A stretch of DNA of 64,000 bases from Pseudaminobacter soli (ex Li et al. 2025) (GTDB taxonomy: Bacteria > Pseudomonadota > Alphaproteobacteria > Rhizobiales > Rhizobiaceae): the NCBI RefSeq assembly GCF_003012705.1, contig NZ_PXYL01000005.1, forward strand, positions 248,001-312,000, given 5' to 3'. The notes under the pieces were generated by a model that saw only the letters and a program-made list of their open reading frames with translations, searched no databases and had not been told where the DNA came from. Below, piece after piece: positions 1 through 8,445 of this stretch. A program made the position numbers and the translations under genes. How positions within the stretch are numbered: the first letter of the stretch is position 1; each line of letters begins with the position of its first letter.

Positions 1-409
1 GTGCACCCGACGGTGGCAGCGCCACTCTGAATCCGCCATATGTCAGAAGGACACCGATGACGAGCGCGACCAGTTCATAGACATCGAAGTATCTGGTGTA
101 GTGAAGCAGGTCGAATATGGCCGACACCTCCGGCGGCAGCGCTATCAGCAACACGCCACGGATCACGAACAGCCAACCGATGATCGTGACAACCACAGGC
201 AGAACGCCGCCGGACCAGATGTTGTGGGCCAGCACGATGGCAAGGCCGCATGCAAGCGCGATCATGCCCATGAGCAACATCAGCAAGCGATCGTGCATGA
301 GTTGGCCGACGATCTCGATGGCCGTCGGCCTTTGCACATAGAGTGCCACGGTAAAAATCAGGAAGAACAGGCCGAGCAACCGGCTCAGATAGATTGTAAG
401 GCGTGACAT
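1..409 (-). CDS. Small integral membrane protein, 3' end cut by the window
   Basis: An open frame of 136 codons runs from an ATG at 409 to the window edge without a stop. The translation shows four hydrophobic stretches (about residues 8-24, 41-63, 67-88 and 112-130), so it is a predicted inner-membrane protein with four or more helices. A GGAGG Shine-Dalgarno lies just before the ATG, and a perfect TATAAT on the same strand lies at 445-450. I do not recognise the family and the C-terminus is missing, so no function is assigned. Gene reality is fairly well supported by the start signals and the membrane pattern. Confidence 0.6.
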   Translation of the reverse strand, partial: MSRLTIYLSRLLGLFFLIFTVALYVQRPTAIEIVGQLMHDRLLMLLMGMIALACGLAIVLAHNIWSGGVLPVVVTIIGWLFVIRGVLLIALPPEVSAIFDLLHYTRYFDVYELVALVIGVLLTYGGFRVALPPSGA

Positions 410-444
410 CCCAGCCTCCAGCGCAAGATCGCCAACCTTTTGAT

Positions 445-450
445 ATTATA
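445..450 (-). promoter_or_regulatory. Candidate -10 element for the membrane protein gene
   Basis: On the minus strand this reads TATAAT, 36 bases before the ATG at 409. No convincing -35 with 16-18 base spacing is visible, so only the -10 is proposed. The rest of 410-692 shows nothing else I can name. Confidence 0.35.
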
Positions 451-692
451 CTCCTTTGCGCCTGCAATGGCAGACAAACTGACACTGCCGCGCCTTGGAA
501 CCGCAAGCAGTGTCGGATGCGGAAAAAGCCGAAACGACGCCTCAGTCGAGAAAAGTTGATTGGGCTGACCGCCATTTCGACCGCCAATTCGGGCATAATG
601 CCAGCATGGATGGGGCAGCGAGCGCCTGTCCCGGGCAATCGCGTCGCCATCCGATTTTGAAGGGCTTGTCTTTCATTTCGGAGAAAAAAGAG

Positions 693-1109
693 ATGACGAG
701 TCAGCTCCTGAAAGTTGTGGCCGGGATCGGCCTTCTATTCGCCTCTTCATACTCGGCGTTAGCCTTCCCAACCCCCGCTACCCTCGACACGGGCGCATCG
801 ACTATGCTGCAACCCGTGGCGCAGGGCTGCGGACCGGGCGGCTGGCGTGGACCGTATGGCGGTTGCCGCTACGGGCGTTACTACCGGCCCTATGGATACG
901 GATACCGGTATTACCGGCCTTACGGTTACTACCGCGGTTATGCGCACCCATTTGGTGGGTACTATCGACGGCACTACGGCTACTATCGTGCACACCCATT
1001 TGGTGGGTATTACGGACGGCCCTACGGCTACTACCGCTATGGGTACCGTGCGCACCCATTTGGTGGGTACTACCGACGGCCCTACGGCTACTATCGCGGG
1101 TGGAGATAA
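693..1109 (+). CDS. GCG_CRPN-type Tyr/Gly/Arg-rich repeat secretory protein
   Basis: 138 residues. The first 24 or so form a signal peptide (Met-Thr-Ser then a hydrophobic core ending ALA-F). Then comes the prefix motif QGCGPGGWRGPYGGCRYG (from about residue 48), which resembles the GCG_CRPN prefix common in rhizobial exported proteins, followed by a tail rich in Tyr, Gly, Arg and Pro built on the unit YGYYRxxPFGGYYxRP. The ATG at 693 is chosen over an upstream in-frame start at 495 because it gives a signal peptide and follows the purine-rich GGAGAAAAAAGAG. Function is unknown; envelope or surface location is inferred. Confidence 0.75.
   Translation: MTSQLLKVVAGIGLLFASSYSALAFPTPATLDTGASTMLQPVAQGCGPGGWRGPYGGCRYGRYYRPYGYGYRYYRPYGYYRGYAHPFGGYYRRHYGYYRAHPFGGYYGRPYGYYRYGYRAHPFGGYYRRPYGYYRGWR
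861..1106 (+). repeat. In-gene tandem repeats of a Tyr/Gly-rich coding unit
   Basis: Units of about 48-60 bases recur, with the core CACCCATTTGGTGGGTA/T beginning near 944, 993 and 1053 and TACGGCTACTA between them. The core is itself an imperfect inverted repeat (ACCCA/TGGGT). Near-identity at the DNA level points to recent unit duplication, so copy number could vary between strains. Confidence 0.7.
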
Positions 1110-1340
1110 TTCTTCGCCCGTCTTCAAAACGGAATGGTGCCGTGAGCCATCGGTTTGCGGTACCATTCATCAAGATTGCCACGCCTCATCGCCGCGGGTT
1201 TCCGGCTACTCCCGTCTTGTGGAGCAGACCCTCGAGAAACTCGTCTCATAGACGCGGTTGTGGCTTGCCGAAACAGTCGCTTGCCCGGTCGCGCGCGTAA
1301 TGATCAGATGCCGCCATCAGCACCCGATCGATTGAACGCG

Positions 1341-2234
1341 ATGAGCCCTGAAAAAATCCGGCCGCAAACGGCCAGCGACACCAGCCGTGCTTTCGTGAAA
1401 ATGCACGGGCTGCGCAACCACTTCGTGATCTTCGATCGACGGATCGACCGACGAGCTTTCACAAAGGAAGACATCGTGCGCATCTGCGACGCACAGGTCG
1501 GCGTCGGCGGCGATCAGTTGCTGACCATCGAACACCCTTCCGAACAAGGCTCCGCGGCCGGCGCCGATGCCGCGATGCGCATCTTCAACATCGACGGCCA
1601 CGAGGTTTCGGCTTGCGGCAACGCTACCCGATGCGTGGCGCACCTGCTGCTCGAGGAAACCGGCGGTACCGAGCTTCTTCTTGAAACCGGCGGCGGCCTG
1701 TTGAAATGCCGGCGTTCCGGGCCGATGCAGGTCAGCGTCGAAATGGGACCGATCAGCGGCGATTGGCAGAACTTTCCGCTCGCCGAGGAAGTCGATACGA
1801 CGCGGCTGCCCGTCGAGAACGGCCCGCTGCGTGACGGTGTCGCCCTCTGGATCGGCAATCCGCACGCAGTCTATTTCGTCGACAGCCTTGCGGAGATCGA
1901 CCTGGCGAAGGTCGCAGCCCCCATCCAGAACCATCAACTGTTTCCGGAAGGCGTGAATGTCGGCGTGGCCGAACTGGTCGATGCTGAGACAATTCGGCTC
2001 GCTGTCTGGGAGCGCCCCGGCATCGCCACCCAGGCATGCGGGACCGGCGCCTGCGTCGCCGCTTACGCTGCGCGGATGAGAGGCCTGACGAAAAGCGACC
2101 GTTTCACCGTCCACCTCCCGGCCGGCGCGTTGGGAATCGAGCTTATTGGCGACATGGCGATCATGTCCGGCCCGGTCGCCTATTGCTGCCGGGGTTTCGT
2201 CGACTGCGAGGAAACGGTCTACGATTTCGCCTGA
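1341..2234 (+). CDS. dapF: Diaminopimelate epimerase family protein
   Basis: 297 residues, normal for DapF. The family converts LL- to meso-diaminopimelate in the cytoplasm for lysine and peptidoglycan, using a Cys pair as acid and base. Both are present: Cys92 in ACGNATRC and Cys233 in ACGTGAC. The N-terminal FVKMHGLRNHF and GVGGDQLL differ from the more usual GLGNDF and G(C/A)D(Q/G)L patterns, so it is a divergent copy. Starts at 1308 or upstream are also open; 1341 is chosen on family length, and no strong Shine-Dalgarno decides. It is convergent with the RpiR gene and has no lysine-pathway neighbours, so a role on another amino-acid substrate is possible. Confidence 0.75.
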   Translation: MSPEKIRPQTASDTSRAFVKMHGLRNHFVIFDRRIDRRAFTKEDIVRICDAQVGVGGDQLLTIEHPSEQGSAAGADAAMRIFNIDGHEVSACGNATRCVAHLLLEETGGTELLLETGGGLLKCRRSGPMQVSVEMGPISGDWQNFPLAEEVDTTRLPVENGPLRDGVALWIGNPHAVYFVDSLAEIDLAKVAAPIQNHQLFPEGVNVGVAELVDAETIRLAVWERPGIATQACGTGACVAAYAARMRGLTKSDRFTVHLPAGALGIELIGDMAIMSGPVAYCCRGFVDCEETVYDFA

Positions 2235-2239
2235 GTTGC

Positions 2240-2259
2240 GCTTGGCCGGGCGGCCAAGC
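2240..2259. terminator. Hairpin between convergent dapF and RpiR gene
   Basis: GCTTGGCC-GGGC-GGCCAAGC forms a perfect 8-bp stem with a 4-base loop in the short gap between the two convergent stops. There is no U-tract on either side, so it is a likely but unproven bidirectional terminator. Confidence 0.5.
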
Positions 2260-2262
2260 CGC

Positions 2263-3117
2263 TCAGGCCTCGAAATCGCCAAATGTATCCTGCAGCCTGG
2301 TCAGTAGTTCGACGCGTTCGTTCACTTGGTCGCCAAGCAACACGATGATGTTGCTCAGAAGCAGGTCCATCACCGCCGTCATGGTCGCGGCACCGTCCCA
2401 CAAAGGTCCGTGCGATCCCGGCACGATCAGCGCCACGTCCGAAGCCTCCTTGGGCCAAAGACAGAACTCGTCGGTAAGCAGGATGACCTTGACCCCGGCT
2501 CGCCGCGCCTCGAGCGCAAGCGGCTGGGCTTTCGCCGCGAACCGGCGCACGTCGTGCAGGAAAAGGACCCTGCCCTCGACCGATCCATCGAGCACCTCGG
2601 CATAGGTGCCGTTCAACCCGTCGACGAATTGCACCCTGGGCCGGGTGTATGAAAGTTGGCTGGCAAAATACTGCGCGATGCCGCGCACATTCTGGTAGGC
2701 CGCGACATAGACCTCGCTTGCCGAAACCAGTAGATCGATCGCCTGCTGCCATTCGGGCGAGGTGGTGAGTTCGTATATCTGCCCTAGATTGTCGACCTGC
2801 TCCTGGATGAGCCCGGCAATGAGCTTTCCATCGCGGATGTCCTGCTGGAGGCGATCGACCTGGCCCTTTACCTGCCAGGCCGGGTTGGAATGGCCTCGCC
2901 GCAGTTCGTTCTTGAGATCGTCGAGGCCATCGAAGCCCAGGCGGCGCAGATAGCGGCCCACCGTCATCGGCGAGATGCGCAGATGGGTCGCAATCGAGCG
3001 GGCTGTCTCATAGGGCAGCTCTACCATGTTGCGTTCGATATAATTGGCGATCAGGCGGTCGGACTTTGACCGCCTGAGTTCCTCGCTTCGGACTAGCTTC
3101 AATATACGATTGGACAC
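2263..3117 (-). CDS. RpiR/MurR-family transcriptional regulator
   Basis: 284 residues. An N-terminal helix-turn-helix (about residues 35-70; IATHLRISPMTVGRYLRRLG) is followed by a SIS-type sugar/ligand fold (about 125-250). The usual glycine/serine-rich phosphate loop of SIS domains is not clear here (YVAAYQNVRGIAQYF in its place), so the ligand may not be a sugar phosphate. It lies downstream of, and on the same strand as, the polyamine-type binding protein gene and next to that transport operon. The likely role is control of the transporter and the aminopeptidase; this is inferred from position. Confidence 0.8.
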   Translation of the reverse strand: MSNRILKLVRSEELRRSKSDRLIANYIERNMVELPYETARSIATHLRISPMTVGRYLRRLGFDGLDDLKNELRRGHSNPAWQVKGQVDRLQQDIRDGKLIAGLIQEQVDNLGQIYELTTSPEWQQAIDLLVSASEVYVAAYQNVRGIAQYFASQLSYTRPRVQFVDGLNGTYAEVLDGSVEGRVLFLHDVRRFAAKAQPLALEARRAGVKVILLTDEFCLWPKEASDVALIVPGSHGPLWDGAATMTAVMDLLLSNIIVLLGDQVNERVELLTRLQDTFGDFEA

Positions 3118-3135
3118 TGCTTCCCCTGTATACCC

Positions 3136-3155
3136 ACCCGCCTGGGCAGGCGGGT
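3136..3155 (-). terminator. Hairpin between binding-protein gene and RpiR gene
   Basis: ACCCGCCT-GGGC-AGGCGGGT, a perfect 8-bp GC stem between the binding-protein stop (3166) and the RpiR start (3117). It probably ends or attenuates the highly expressed binding-protein transcript before the regulator. No U-tract is seen. Confidence 0.45.
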
Positions 3156-3165
3156 AGCTATTGAT

Positions 3166-4242
3166 CTACTGGGCGGTCTTGACCTTCGTCCATGCCCGGT
3201 CGAGCTGGCGCAGTCCGGAACCCAGATCCTCGAAGATCTGAAGGCGCTTCATGGTCTCGTCGGTCGGGTTGATTTCCTTGCTATTCTTGATGTTCTCCGG
3301 CGTCAATTGGCGTGCCGGAACGTTGGGCGTTCCGTTCGTCTGCTGCGCGATGTTGAGCGCGGCGACCTCGGGACGCGTATAGAACTGCAGGAACTTGATC
3401 GCGTTATCCTTGTTCGGCGCGGTTTTCAGCACGCAGATGTCTTCCTGATACATGGTCGCCCCTTCCTCGGGGATCACGTAGCCGAGATTTTTCGGGTCGC
3501 CGAAGACATCCACCATGCCGCCGACGAAGAAGTGCGCGGCCGCAACGTCGCCGGACTGCACCATGGGTCGCGCATCATAGGTGAAAGCGGCAACCTCCGG
3601 CTTGATCCCGATGATGGTATCGGCGGCCTGCTGCAGGTCGTTCGGATCGGTGGAGTTGACGGGATGGCCGTTCAGGATCAGGCCGACCGCCATCACCTCG
3701 CGCATGTCGTCGAGCAGCGTGAACTTGACGCCCTTGGCCTTTGCCGTCTCGAACAGATCGTGCCAGCCGGTGATGTCCTTGCCCAGAACCGTGCGGTTGT
3801 AGAGGATGCCGACCGTGCCGAAGGCGTAGGGAAGGCAATATTCTCCCTTGGGGTCGCTCTTGGCGCGCAGGAACTGCGGGTCGATGTTCTTGAAGCCTTC
3901 ATACTGGTTGATGTCGGTCTTCTCGAGCAGGTCCAGCTTGGCCATGATGTCCTGCATGTGGACGGACGGGAAGACGATGTCGTAGCCGGTCGCTCCGCCC
4001 TGAATCTTGGCCAGCATTTCCTCGTTGGAGGAATAGGTGGAGAGGTTGACCTTGATCTTGGTCTCCTCCTCGAACTTCTTCAGAACTTCTGGATTGATGT
4101 ACTCACCCCAGTTGTAGATGTTGAGTTCGGCGGAAAACGCCAGGCTCGCCGTGGACAGAAGCGCCGCCATCGTGGCGAGAGCGGCGCGGGCCAGCGAGGT
4201 TGTCCGGCGGGTCTCCCCCCGCCGCGATTTCGGATTGCGCAT
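3166..4242 (-). CDS. ABC transporter periplasmic binding protein, spermidine/putrescine (PotD) type
   Basis: 358 residues. A basic n-region and hydrophobic core form a signal peptide ending near residue 38 (LAFSA), after which the mature protein opens with LNIYNWGEYINPEVL, the hallmark of PotD/PotF-type family 1 binding proteins. The start at 4242 follows AAGAAGGGG; a longer in-frame start at 4359 would put about 39 residues ahead of the signal peptide. It is divergent from its ATPase and two permeases (4394-7215). Ligand: a polyamine or another small cation or amine is likely by family; the companion peptidase gene leaves a small peptide possible. Confidence 0.85.
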   Translation of the reverse strand: MRNPKSRRGETRRTTSLARAALATMAALLSTASLAFSAELNIYNWGEYINPEVLKKFEEETKIKVNLSTYSSNEEMLAKIQGGATGYDIVFPSVHMQDIMAKLDLLEKTDINQYEGFKNIDPQFLRAKSDPKGEYCLPYAFGTVGILYNRTVLGKDITGWHDLFETAKAKGVKFTLLDDMREVMAVGLILNGHPVNSTDPNDLQQAADTIIGIKPEVAAFTYDARPMVQSGDVAAAHFFVGGMVDVFGDPKNLGYVIPEEGATMYQEDICVLKTAPNKDNAIKFLQFYTRPEVAALNIAQQTNGTPNVPARQLTPENIKNSKEINPTDETMKRLQIFEDLGSGLRQLDRAWTKVKTAQ

Positions 4243-4361
4243 TGAGTATTCCCCTTCTTTTCCGCCCGAACGGTGCTCCGTGCCGGTGCCGATCTTCCGG
4301 ACGCCTGTCGAGCGTTGACTTCGACCCAGAAATGATATCCACATATCCAAAACGCACAAGC

Positions 4362-4375
4362 GTTATATTAATAAC
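4362..4375. promoter_or_regulatory. Candidate operator in the divergent transporter promoter
   Basis: GTTAT-ATTA-ATAAC lies in the 151-base gap between the divergent binding-protein and ATPase genes, in an AT-rich patch that also holds a possible -10 (TATATT). The inverted arms and location fit an operator for the nearby RpiR regulator; this is inference. Confidence 0.3.
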
Positions 4376-4393
4376 ATTTCTGGGGAACGACAG

Positions 4394-5476
4394 ATGCGAA
4401 ATTCGATGGTCCGACTGGAGGGGGCCACAAAGGTCTTTTCCACTCCTGAGGGGGAAAGCCTGAAAGCGCTCGACGGCATCGACATCGATGTGGGGCGCAA
4501 CGAGTTCATCACGCTTCTGGGCCCGTCCGGATGCGGAAAGACGACACTTCTTCAGGCGGTCAGCGGTTTCGTCGAGCTCGATTCCGGCCGGGTGATCATC
4601 GACGGCCAGGAAATGAACGACCGCCCGCCCTATCGGCGCCCGGTCAACACCGTCTTCCAGAACTACGCCCTTTTCCCCCACATGAGCGTGGGCGAAAACG
4701 TCGGCTACTCGCTGGAAGTGGCCAGGGTCTCGAAGGCGGAGCGGACCGAAAGGGTCGCGTCCGCCCTGCGGATGGTCGGCCTGGAAGGGATGGAAAATCG
4801 TCGTCCACGGCAGCTTTCCGGCGGGCAGCAACAGCGCGTGGCGCTGGCACGCGCATTGATTGCCCGCCCGAAGCTCCTGCTTCTCGACGAGCCGCTCTCG
4901 GCACTCGATAAAAACCTGCGCGAAACGATGCAGCTGGAGCTCAAGACGCTCCAGCACGAGCTCGGCATTTCCTTCGTCTTCGTCACCCACGACCAGCAGG
5001 AAGCGCTCACCATGTCGGACCGCATCGCGGTCCTGTCCAACGGGCGGATCCAGCAGGTCGACACCCCGCGGGCCATCTACGACCACCCCGCCAACACCTT
5101 CGTTGCGAGCTTCATCGGCGCCAGCAACCTCTTCGAGGGGCAGGCGAACGGCGATGTGGTGACGACCGCGGAAGGGACCACGATCCGCCACGCCTCCGAA
5201 GGAGCCAAAAACAGCCGCGTGACGGCGCTCATCCGGCCCGAACACTTTTTCCTCGATGCGACGGAAGGCTGTCCGGCCGTGGATGTGGTGGTGGAGCAAA
5301 TCGTCTTCGTCGGCTCGAGCTTCGAGCTGTTCGGCCGCACCGAGCAGGGCCGGCGGCTTTCGGCGCATGTGCCGGCGGCAAGGCGCGCAACTATCGGCGC
5401 ATTGCAGCAAGGCCAGAAGAGCCGGTGGTATTACGACCCTTCCGCGGTCCATCTCATCCAGGGGGAGGTCGCCTGA
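4394..5476 (+). CDS. ABC transporter ATP-binding protein, PotA type
   Basis: 360 residues. Walker A GPSGCGKT at 43-50, signature LSGGQQQR near 142, Walker B LLLLDEP near 160, and the switch His in FVTHDQQEA. The C-terminal 110 residues form the TOBE-type regulatory extension usual in polyamine and spermidine importers. It energises the two permeases that follow; the next gene starts 1 base after this stop, so translation is probably coupled. Confidence 0.9.
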   Translation: MRNSMVRLEGATKVFSTPEGESLKALDGIDIDVGRNEFITLLGPSGCGKTTLLQAVSGFVELDSGRVIIDGQEMNDRPPYRRPVNTVFQNYALFPHMSVGENVGYSLEVARVSKAERTERVASALRMVGLEGMENRRPRQLSGGQQQRVALARALIARPKLLLLDEPLSALDKNLRETMQLELKTLQHELGISFVFVTHDQQEALTMSDRIAVLSNGRIQQVDTPRAIYDHPANTFVASFIGASNLFEGQANGDVVTTAEGTTIRHASEGAKNSRVTALIRPEHFFLDATEGCPAVDVVVEQIVFVGSSFELFGRTEQGRRLSAHVPAARRATIGALQQGQKSRWYYDPSAVHLIQGEVA

Positions 5477-5477
5477 C

Positions 5478-6374
5478 ATGTCGGCAAGGCTTCTCCGGCG
5501 CATCCAGCTCGCCGCCCTCCTCGGCCCGGTGTCGCTGTTCCTGATCGTGTTTTTCCTCGTTCCTCTCACGATCATGATCGTGACGAGCTTCTTGACGCCT
5601 GGCCTCTATGGCGGCGTGGAGTGGAGCTTTTATCCGCACAATTTCGGACGCATCCTCGGCTTTGCCGATCCGGCCTTCGAGGAATTCGACCCGGTCTACA
5701 TGGCGATCTTCTTCCGGTCGCTTCGCATCGCGGCCCTCACCGTCATCGCCACGCTGGTGGTCTGCTATCCGGCGGCCTTCTGCGTGTCGCTCCTGCCCGA
5801 CCGCTGGAAGAGTTTCTGCCTGTTTCTCATCACGCTGCCGTTCTTCAGCAGCCTCATCGTCCGGCTGTTCGTCTGGGTGCTCATCCTCAGGCAGACCGGC
5901 CTTGCCAACGAGGTCCTGCTGGCCCTCGGCATCATCGCCCAGCCGCTCAACATGATCTACACGGACGGCGCGATCATTCTCGGCATGGTCTACATCTTCA
6001 TCCCGTTCATGTTCATGCCGATCTACGCCAGCGTCGAAAAGCTCGACTGGCGGCTTGTGCAGGCTTCCCTCGACCTCGGCGCCGGACCGGTTCGCACGTT
6101 CCTGCGCATCGTGCTGCCGCTCACGGCCCCGGGGGTAATCGGCGGTGCGGTCATCGTGTTCATTCCGGCGCTCGGCAATTTCATCGTGCCGGCCGTGCTG
6201 GGCGGCGCAAAGGTGATGATGCTCGGCAACTTGATCGAGACCCAGTTCCTCGCCGCGCGCAACTGGCCCTTCGGCTCGGCGCTGGCCATGATGGTCATGG
6301 CGGTGATGCTGGTCCTCCTGCTCGCCTATGTCCTTGTCAGCGGACGCCGCAACGCGGCCGCGGCCCTGTCCTGA
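5478..6374 (+). CDS. ABC transporter permease, PotB type
   Basis: 298 residues, six predicted membrane helices with an N-terminal helix (LIVFFLVPLTIMIVTSF). The EAA-type coupling loop is seen near LDLGAGPVRTFLRIVLPL. ATG 5478 is preceded by GGGGGAGGTC. It is the first of a pair of polyamine-type inner-membrane permeases, with the second starting 10 bases downstream. Confidence 0.88.
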   Translation: MSARLLRRIQLAALLGPVSLFLIVFFLVPLTIMIVTSFLTPGLYGGVEWSFYPHNFGRILGFADPAFEEFDPVYMAIFFRSLRIAALTVIATLVVCYPAAFCVSLLPDRWKSFCLFLITLPFFSSLIVRLFVWVLILRQTGLANEVLLALGIIAQPLNMIYTDGAIILGMVYIFIPFMFMPIYASVEKLDWRLVQASLDLGAGPVRTFLRIVLPLTAPGVIGGAVIVFIPALGNFIVPAVLGGAKVMMLGNLIETQFLAARNWPFGSALAMMVMAVMLVLLLAYVLVSGRRNAAAALS

Positions 6375-6384
6375 GGAGAAACCG

Positions 6385-7215
6385 ATGAGGATCGCAGCTG
6401 CGCTGTTCCGCGGCAGCCTTTACGCCTACACCGCGCTCTTCTTTGCCTTCATCTACATTCCGCTCGTGCTGATCGTGGTCTATTCGTTCAACGCGAACCC
6501 GATCAACATGATGACCTGGAGCGGCTTCACCACCGAATGGTATGCCCAGGTCCTCGGCTTCAAGACGACGATCTCGGAGAACGCGCTCTATATCGAATCC
6601 ACCGATCAGCTTGTCGCCGCAGTGCTCAACAGCCTGAAGATCGCAACGGCCACGACCATCATCGCGACCGTCTTCGGCACGGCGATTGCGCTTGCCCTGC
6701 ACCGCTTCAATTTCGTCGGGCAGGGATTTTATCGGGTGGTCATGTTCATGCCGATGCTGATGCCCGACATCGTGCTGGGCATCGCGCTGCTCATCTTCTT
6801 CGTCAACGCCGGCATCAGCCTCGGCATCACCACCATCATCATCGGCCAGTGCACCTTCCTGATCTCCTACGTCTTCATCGTCGTGTCGGCACGGCTGGCC
6901 GGCATGGACCGCACACTCGAAAACGCATCCGCCGATCTCGGGGCCAATGAGTGGACGACCTTCAGGCGCGTGGTCCTGCCCCAGCTCATGCCGGGCATAC
7001 TGGGCGGTGCGCTGCTCGCCTTCATCATCTCGATGGACGACCTGGTGATCACCTATTTCATCGCCGGCATCGACGTGACGACCTTGCCGATGTTCATCTT
7101 CTCCATGCTAAGACGCGGCATCAAACCGGAAATCAACGCAATCGCCGTGATGATGCTGACGTTCTCCTTCGTCATCGCATCCATCGGCCTCTATCTCCGC
7201 TCAAGACAAAAGTGA
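6385..7215 (+). CDS. ABC transporter permease, PotC type
   Basis: 276 residues with six predicted helices and the coupling-loop motif ENASADLGANEWTTFRRVVLPQ. The start at 6385 is preceded by TGAGGAGAA. The YIPLVLIVVYSFN segment in the first helix is typical of PotC. It completes the importer; the peptidase gene begins 2 bases after this stop, so transporter and peptidase form one operon. Confidence 0.88.
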   Translation: MRIAAALFRGSLYAYTALFFAFIYIPLVLIVVYSFNANPINMMTWSGFTTEWYAQVLGFKTTISENALYIESTDQLVAAVLNSLKIATATTIIATVFGTAIALALHRFNFVGQGFYRVVMFMPMLMPDIVLGIALLIFFVNAGISLGITTIIIGQCTFLISYVFIVVSARLAGMDRTLENASADLGANEWTTFRRVVLPQLMPGILGGALLAFIISMDDLVITYFIAGIDVTTLPMFIFSMLRRGIKPEINAIAVMMLTFSFVIASIGLYLRSRQK

Positions 7216-7217
7216 TC

Positions 7218-8351
7218 ATGAAGAATTCCAGAAACTCACCGCCCAAACCGCGCGGTCGCGACCTTGGTTTGCCTTTCCGTGGGAAAACCGGCCCGCTCAA
7301 CGCCATCACCGATGTCGAAGGCATCGCCGTCGGCTTCCGGACCATTTGGGAAGACACCCCGCGCCCCAGGCGCAAGCAGCCCACGCGGACGGGCGTCACG
7401 GCTATCGTCCCGCATGCCGGGTCCGAGACGCCTGTTCCCGTCTATGCCGGCGTCCACCGGTTCAACGGCAATGGCGAGATGACCGGCACGCACTGGATCG
7501 AGGATGGCGGCTTTTTCCTCGGGCCGGTCCTGATCACCAACACCCATGGCATTGGCATGGCGCACCATGGCGCGATCAAATGGATGCTGGAGCGCTACCG
7601 CACCACTTACGACACCGACGATTTCCTCTGGATCATGCCCGTCGTGGCCGAGACTTATGACGGCGCGCTCAACGACATCAACGGCATGCACATCGGCGAG
7701 GCCGATGTCAGGGCTGCCCTTGATGCCGCAGCGCCCGGCCCGGTCCAGGAAGGCAATTGCGGCGGTGGCACCGGCATGATCACCTATGGCTTCAAGGGCG
7801 GCACCGGCACCTCGTCGCGCGTCGTCGAGCTCGACGACAAGCGATACACGATCGGAACCCTCGTCCAGGCCAATCACGGCCAGCGCGACTGGCTGACCAT
7901 CTGCGGCGTGCCGGTGGGCCAGCACATGCGCGACGGCACACCGCAAAGCCAGCTCAAGGAGCGTGGGTCGATCATCGTCGTCATCGCAACCGATTTGCCG
8001 CTCGCGCCGCACCAGCTGCAGCGGGTGGCACGCCGCGCCTCGATCGGCATAGGCCGCAACGGAACGCCCGGCGGCAACAATTCGGGCGACATCTTCCTCG
8101 CCTTCTCCACCGCCAACCCACGCCCCATGCTGCATCGCGCGCCGCCGCGCATGCAGATCGAGATAATCAACGATGAACTCTTGGACTCCGTCTACATGGC
8201 CGTGGTGGACAGCGTGGAGGAAGCCGTGGTCAACGCCATGCTCGCCGCTGAAGACATGGGCGGCACGCCCCACGACCGGCTGAAGGTCGAGGCCATCAAG
8301 CACGAGCCGCTTCTCGACGTCATGCGCCAATATGGGCGGGTGAACTCCTAG
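7218..8351 (+). CDS. DmpA/S58-family aminopeptidase (P1-type N-terminal nucleophile hydrolase)
   Basis: 377 residues. The N-terminus ITDVEGIAVG and the Gly-rich region GNCGGGTGMITYGFKGG are typical of the DmpA/BapA family, which releases D-Ala, L-Ala, Gly or beta-amino acids from the N-terminus of peptides or amides. The proposed nucleophile is Ser289 in GGNNSGDIF; the family self-cleaves just before this Ser. No signal peptide is evident, so action is cytoplasmic, after uptake by the transporter encoded immediately upstream (2-base spacing). The pairing suggests a peptide-like or beta-aminoacyl substrate, which is inference. Confidence 0.85.
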   Translation: MKNSRNSPPKPRGRDLGLPFRGKTGPLNAITDVEGIAVGFRTIWEDTPRPRRKQPTRTGVTAIVPHAGSETPVPVYAGVHRFNGNGEMTGTHWIEDGGFFLGPVLITNTHGIGMAHHGAIKWMLERYRTTYDTDDFLWIMPVVAETYDGALNDINGMHIGEADVRAALDAAAPGPVQEGNCGGGTGMITYGFKGGTGTSSRVVELDDKRYTIGTLVQANHGQRDWLTICGVPVGQHMRDGTPQSQLKERGSIIVVIATDLPLAPHQLQRVARRASIGIGRNGTPGGNNSGDIFLAFSTANPRPMLHRAPPRMQIEIINDELLDSVYMAVVDSVEEAVVNAMLAAEDMGGTPHDRLKVEAIKHEPLLDVMRQYGRVNS

Positions 8352-8383
8352 GCGTTCGCGATCGCCAAAAAGCAAATGCAGCG

Positions 8384-8414
8384 GAGTCGTCGCTGAAATC
8401 CTCGGCGACGACTC
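8384..8414. terminator. Bidirectional hairpin between peptidase and hpaA-like pseudogene
   Basis: GAGTCGTCGC and GCGACGACTC form a perfect 10-bp stem with an 11-base loop between convergent genes. There is no U-run, but position and stability suggest termination on both strands. Confidence 0.55.
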
Positions 8415-8445
8415 TCGCGGCCCAAGGCGGCGCCACTTTGGCCGG

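Noticed and set aside
403-660. 85-codon plus-strand frame before the repeat protein
   Set aside because: No start signal or domain; composition looks non-coding.
1155-1340. Longer N-terminus of the DapF-type protein from 1155
   Set aside because: It would add over 60 residues not typical of the family, and codons there look unlike the rest of the gene.
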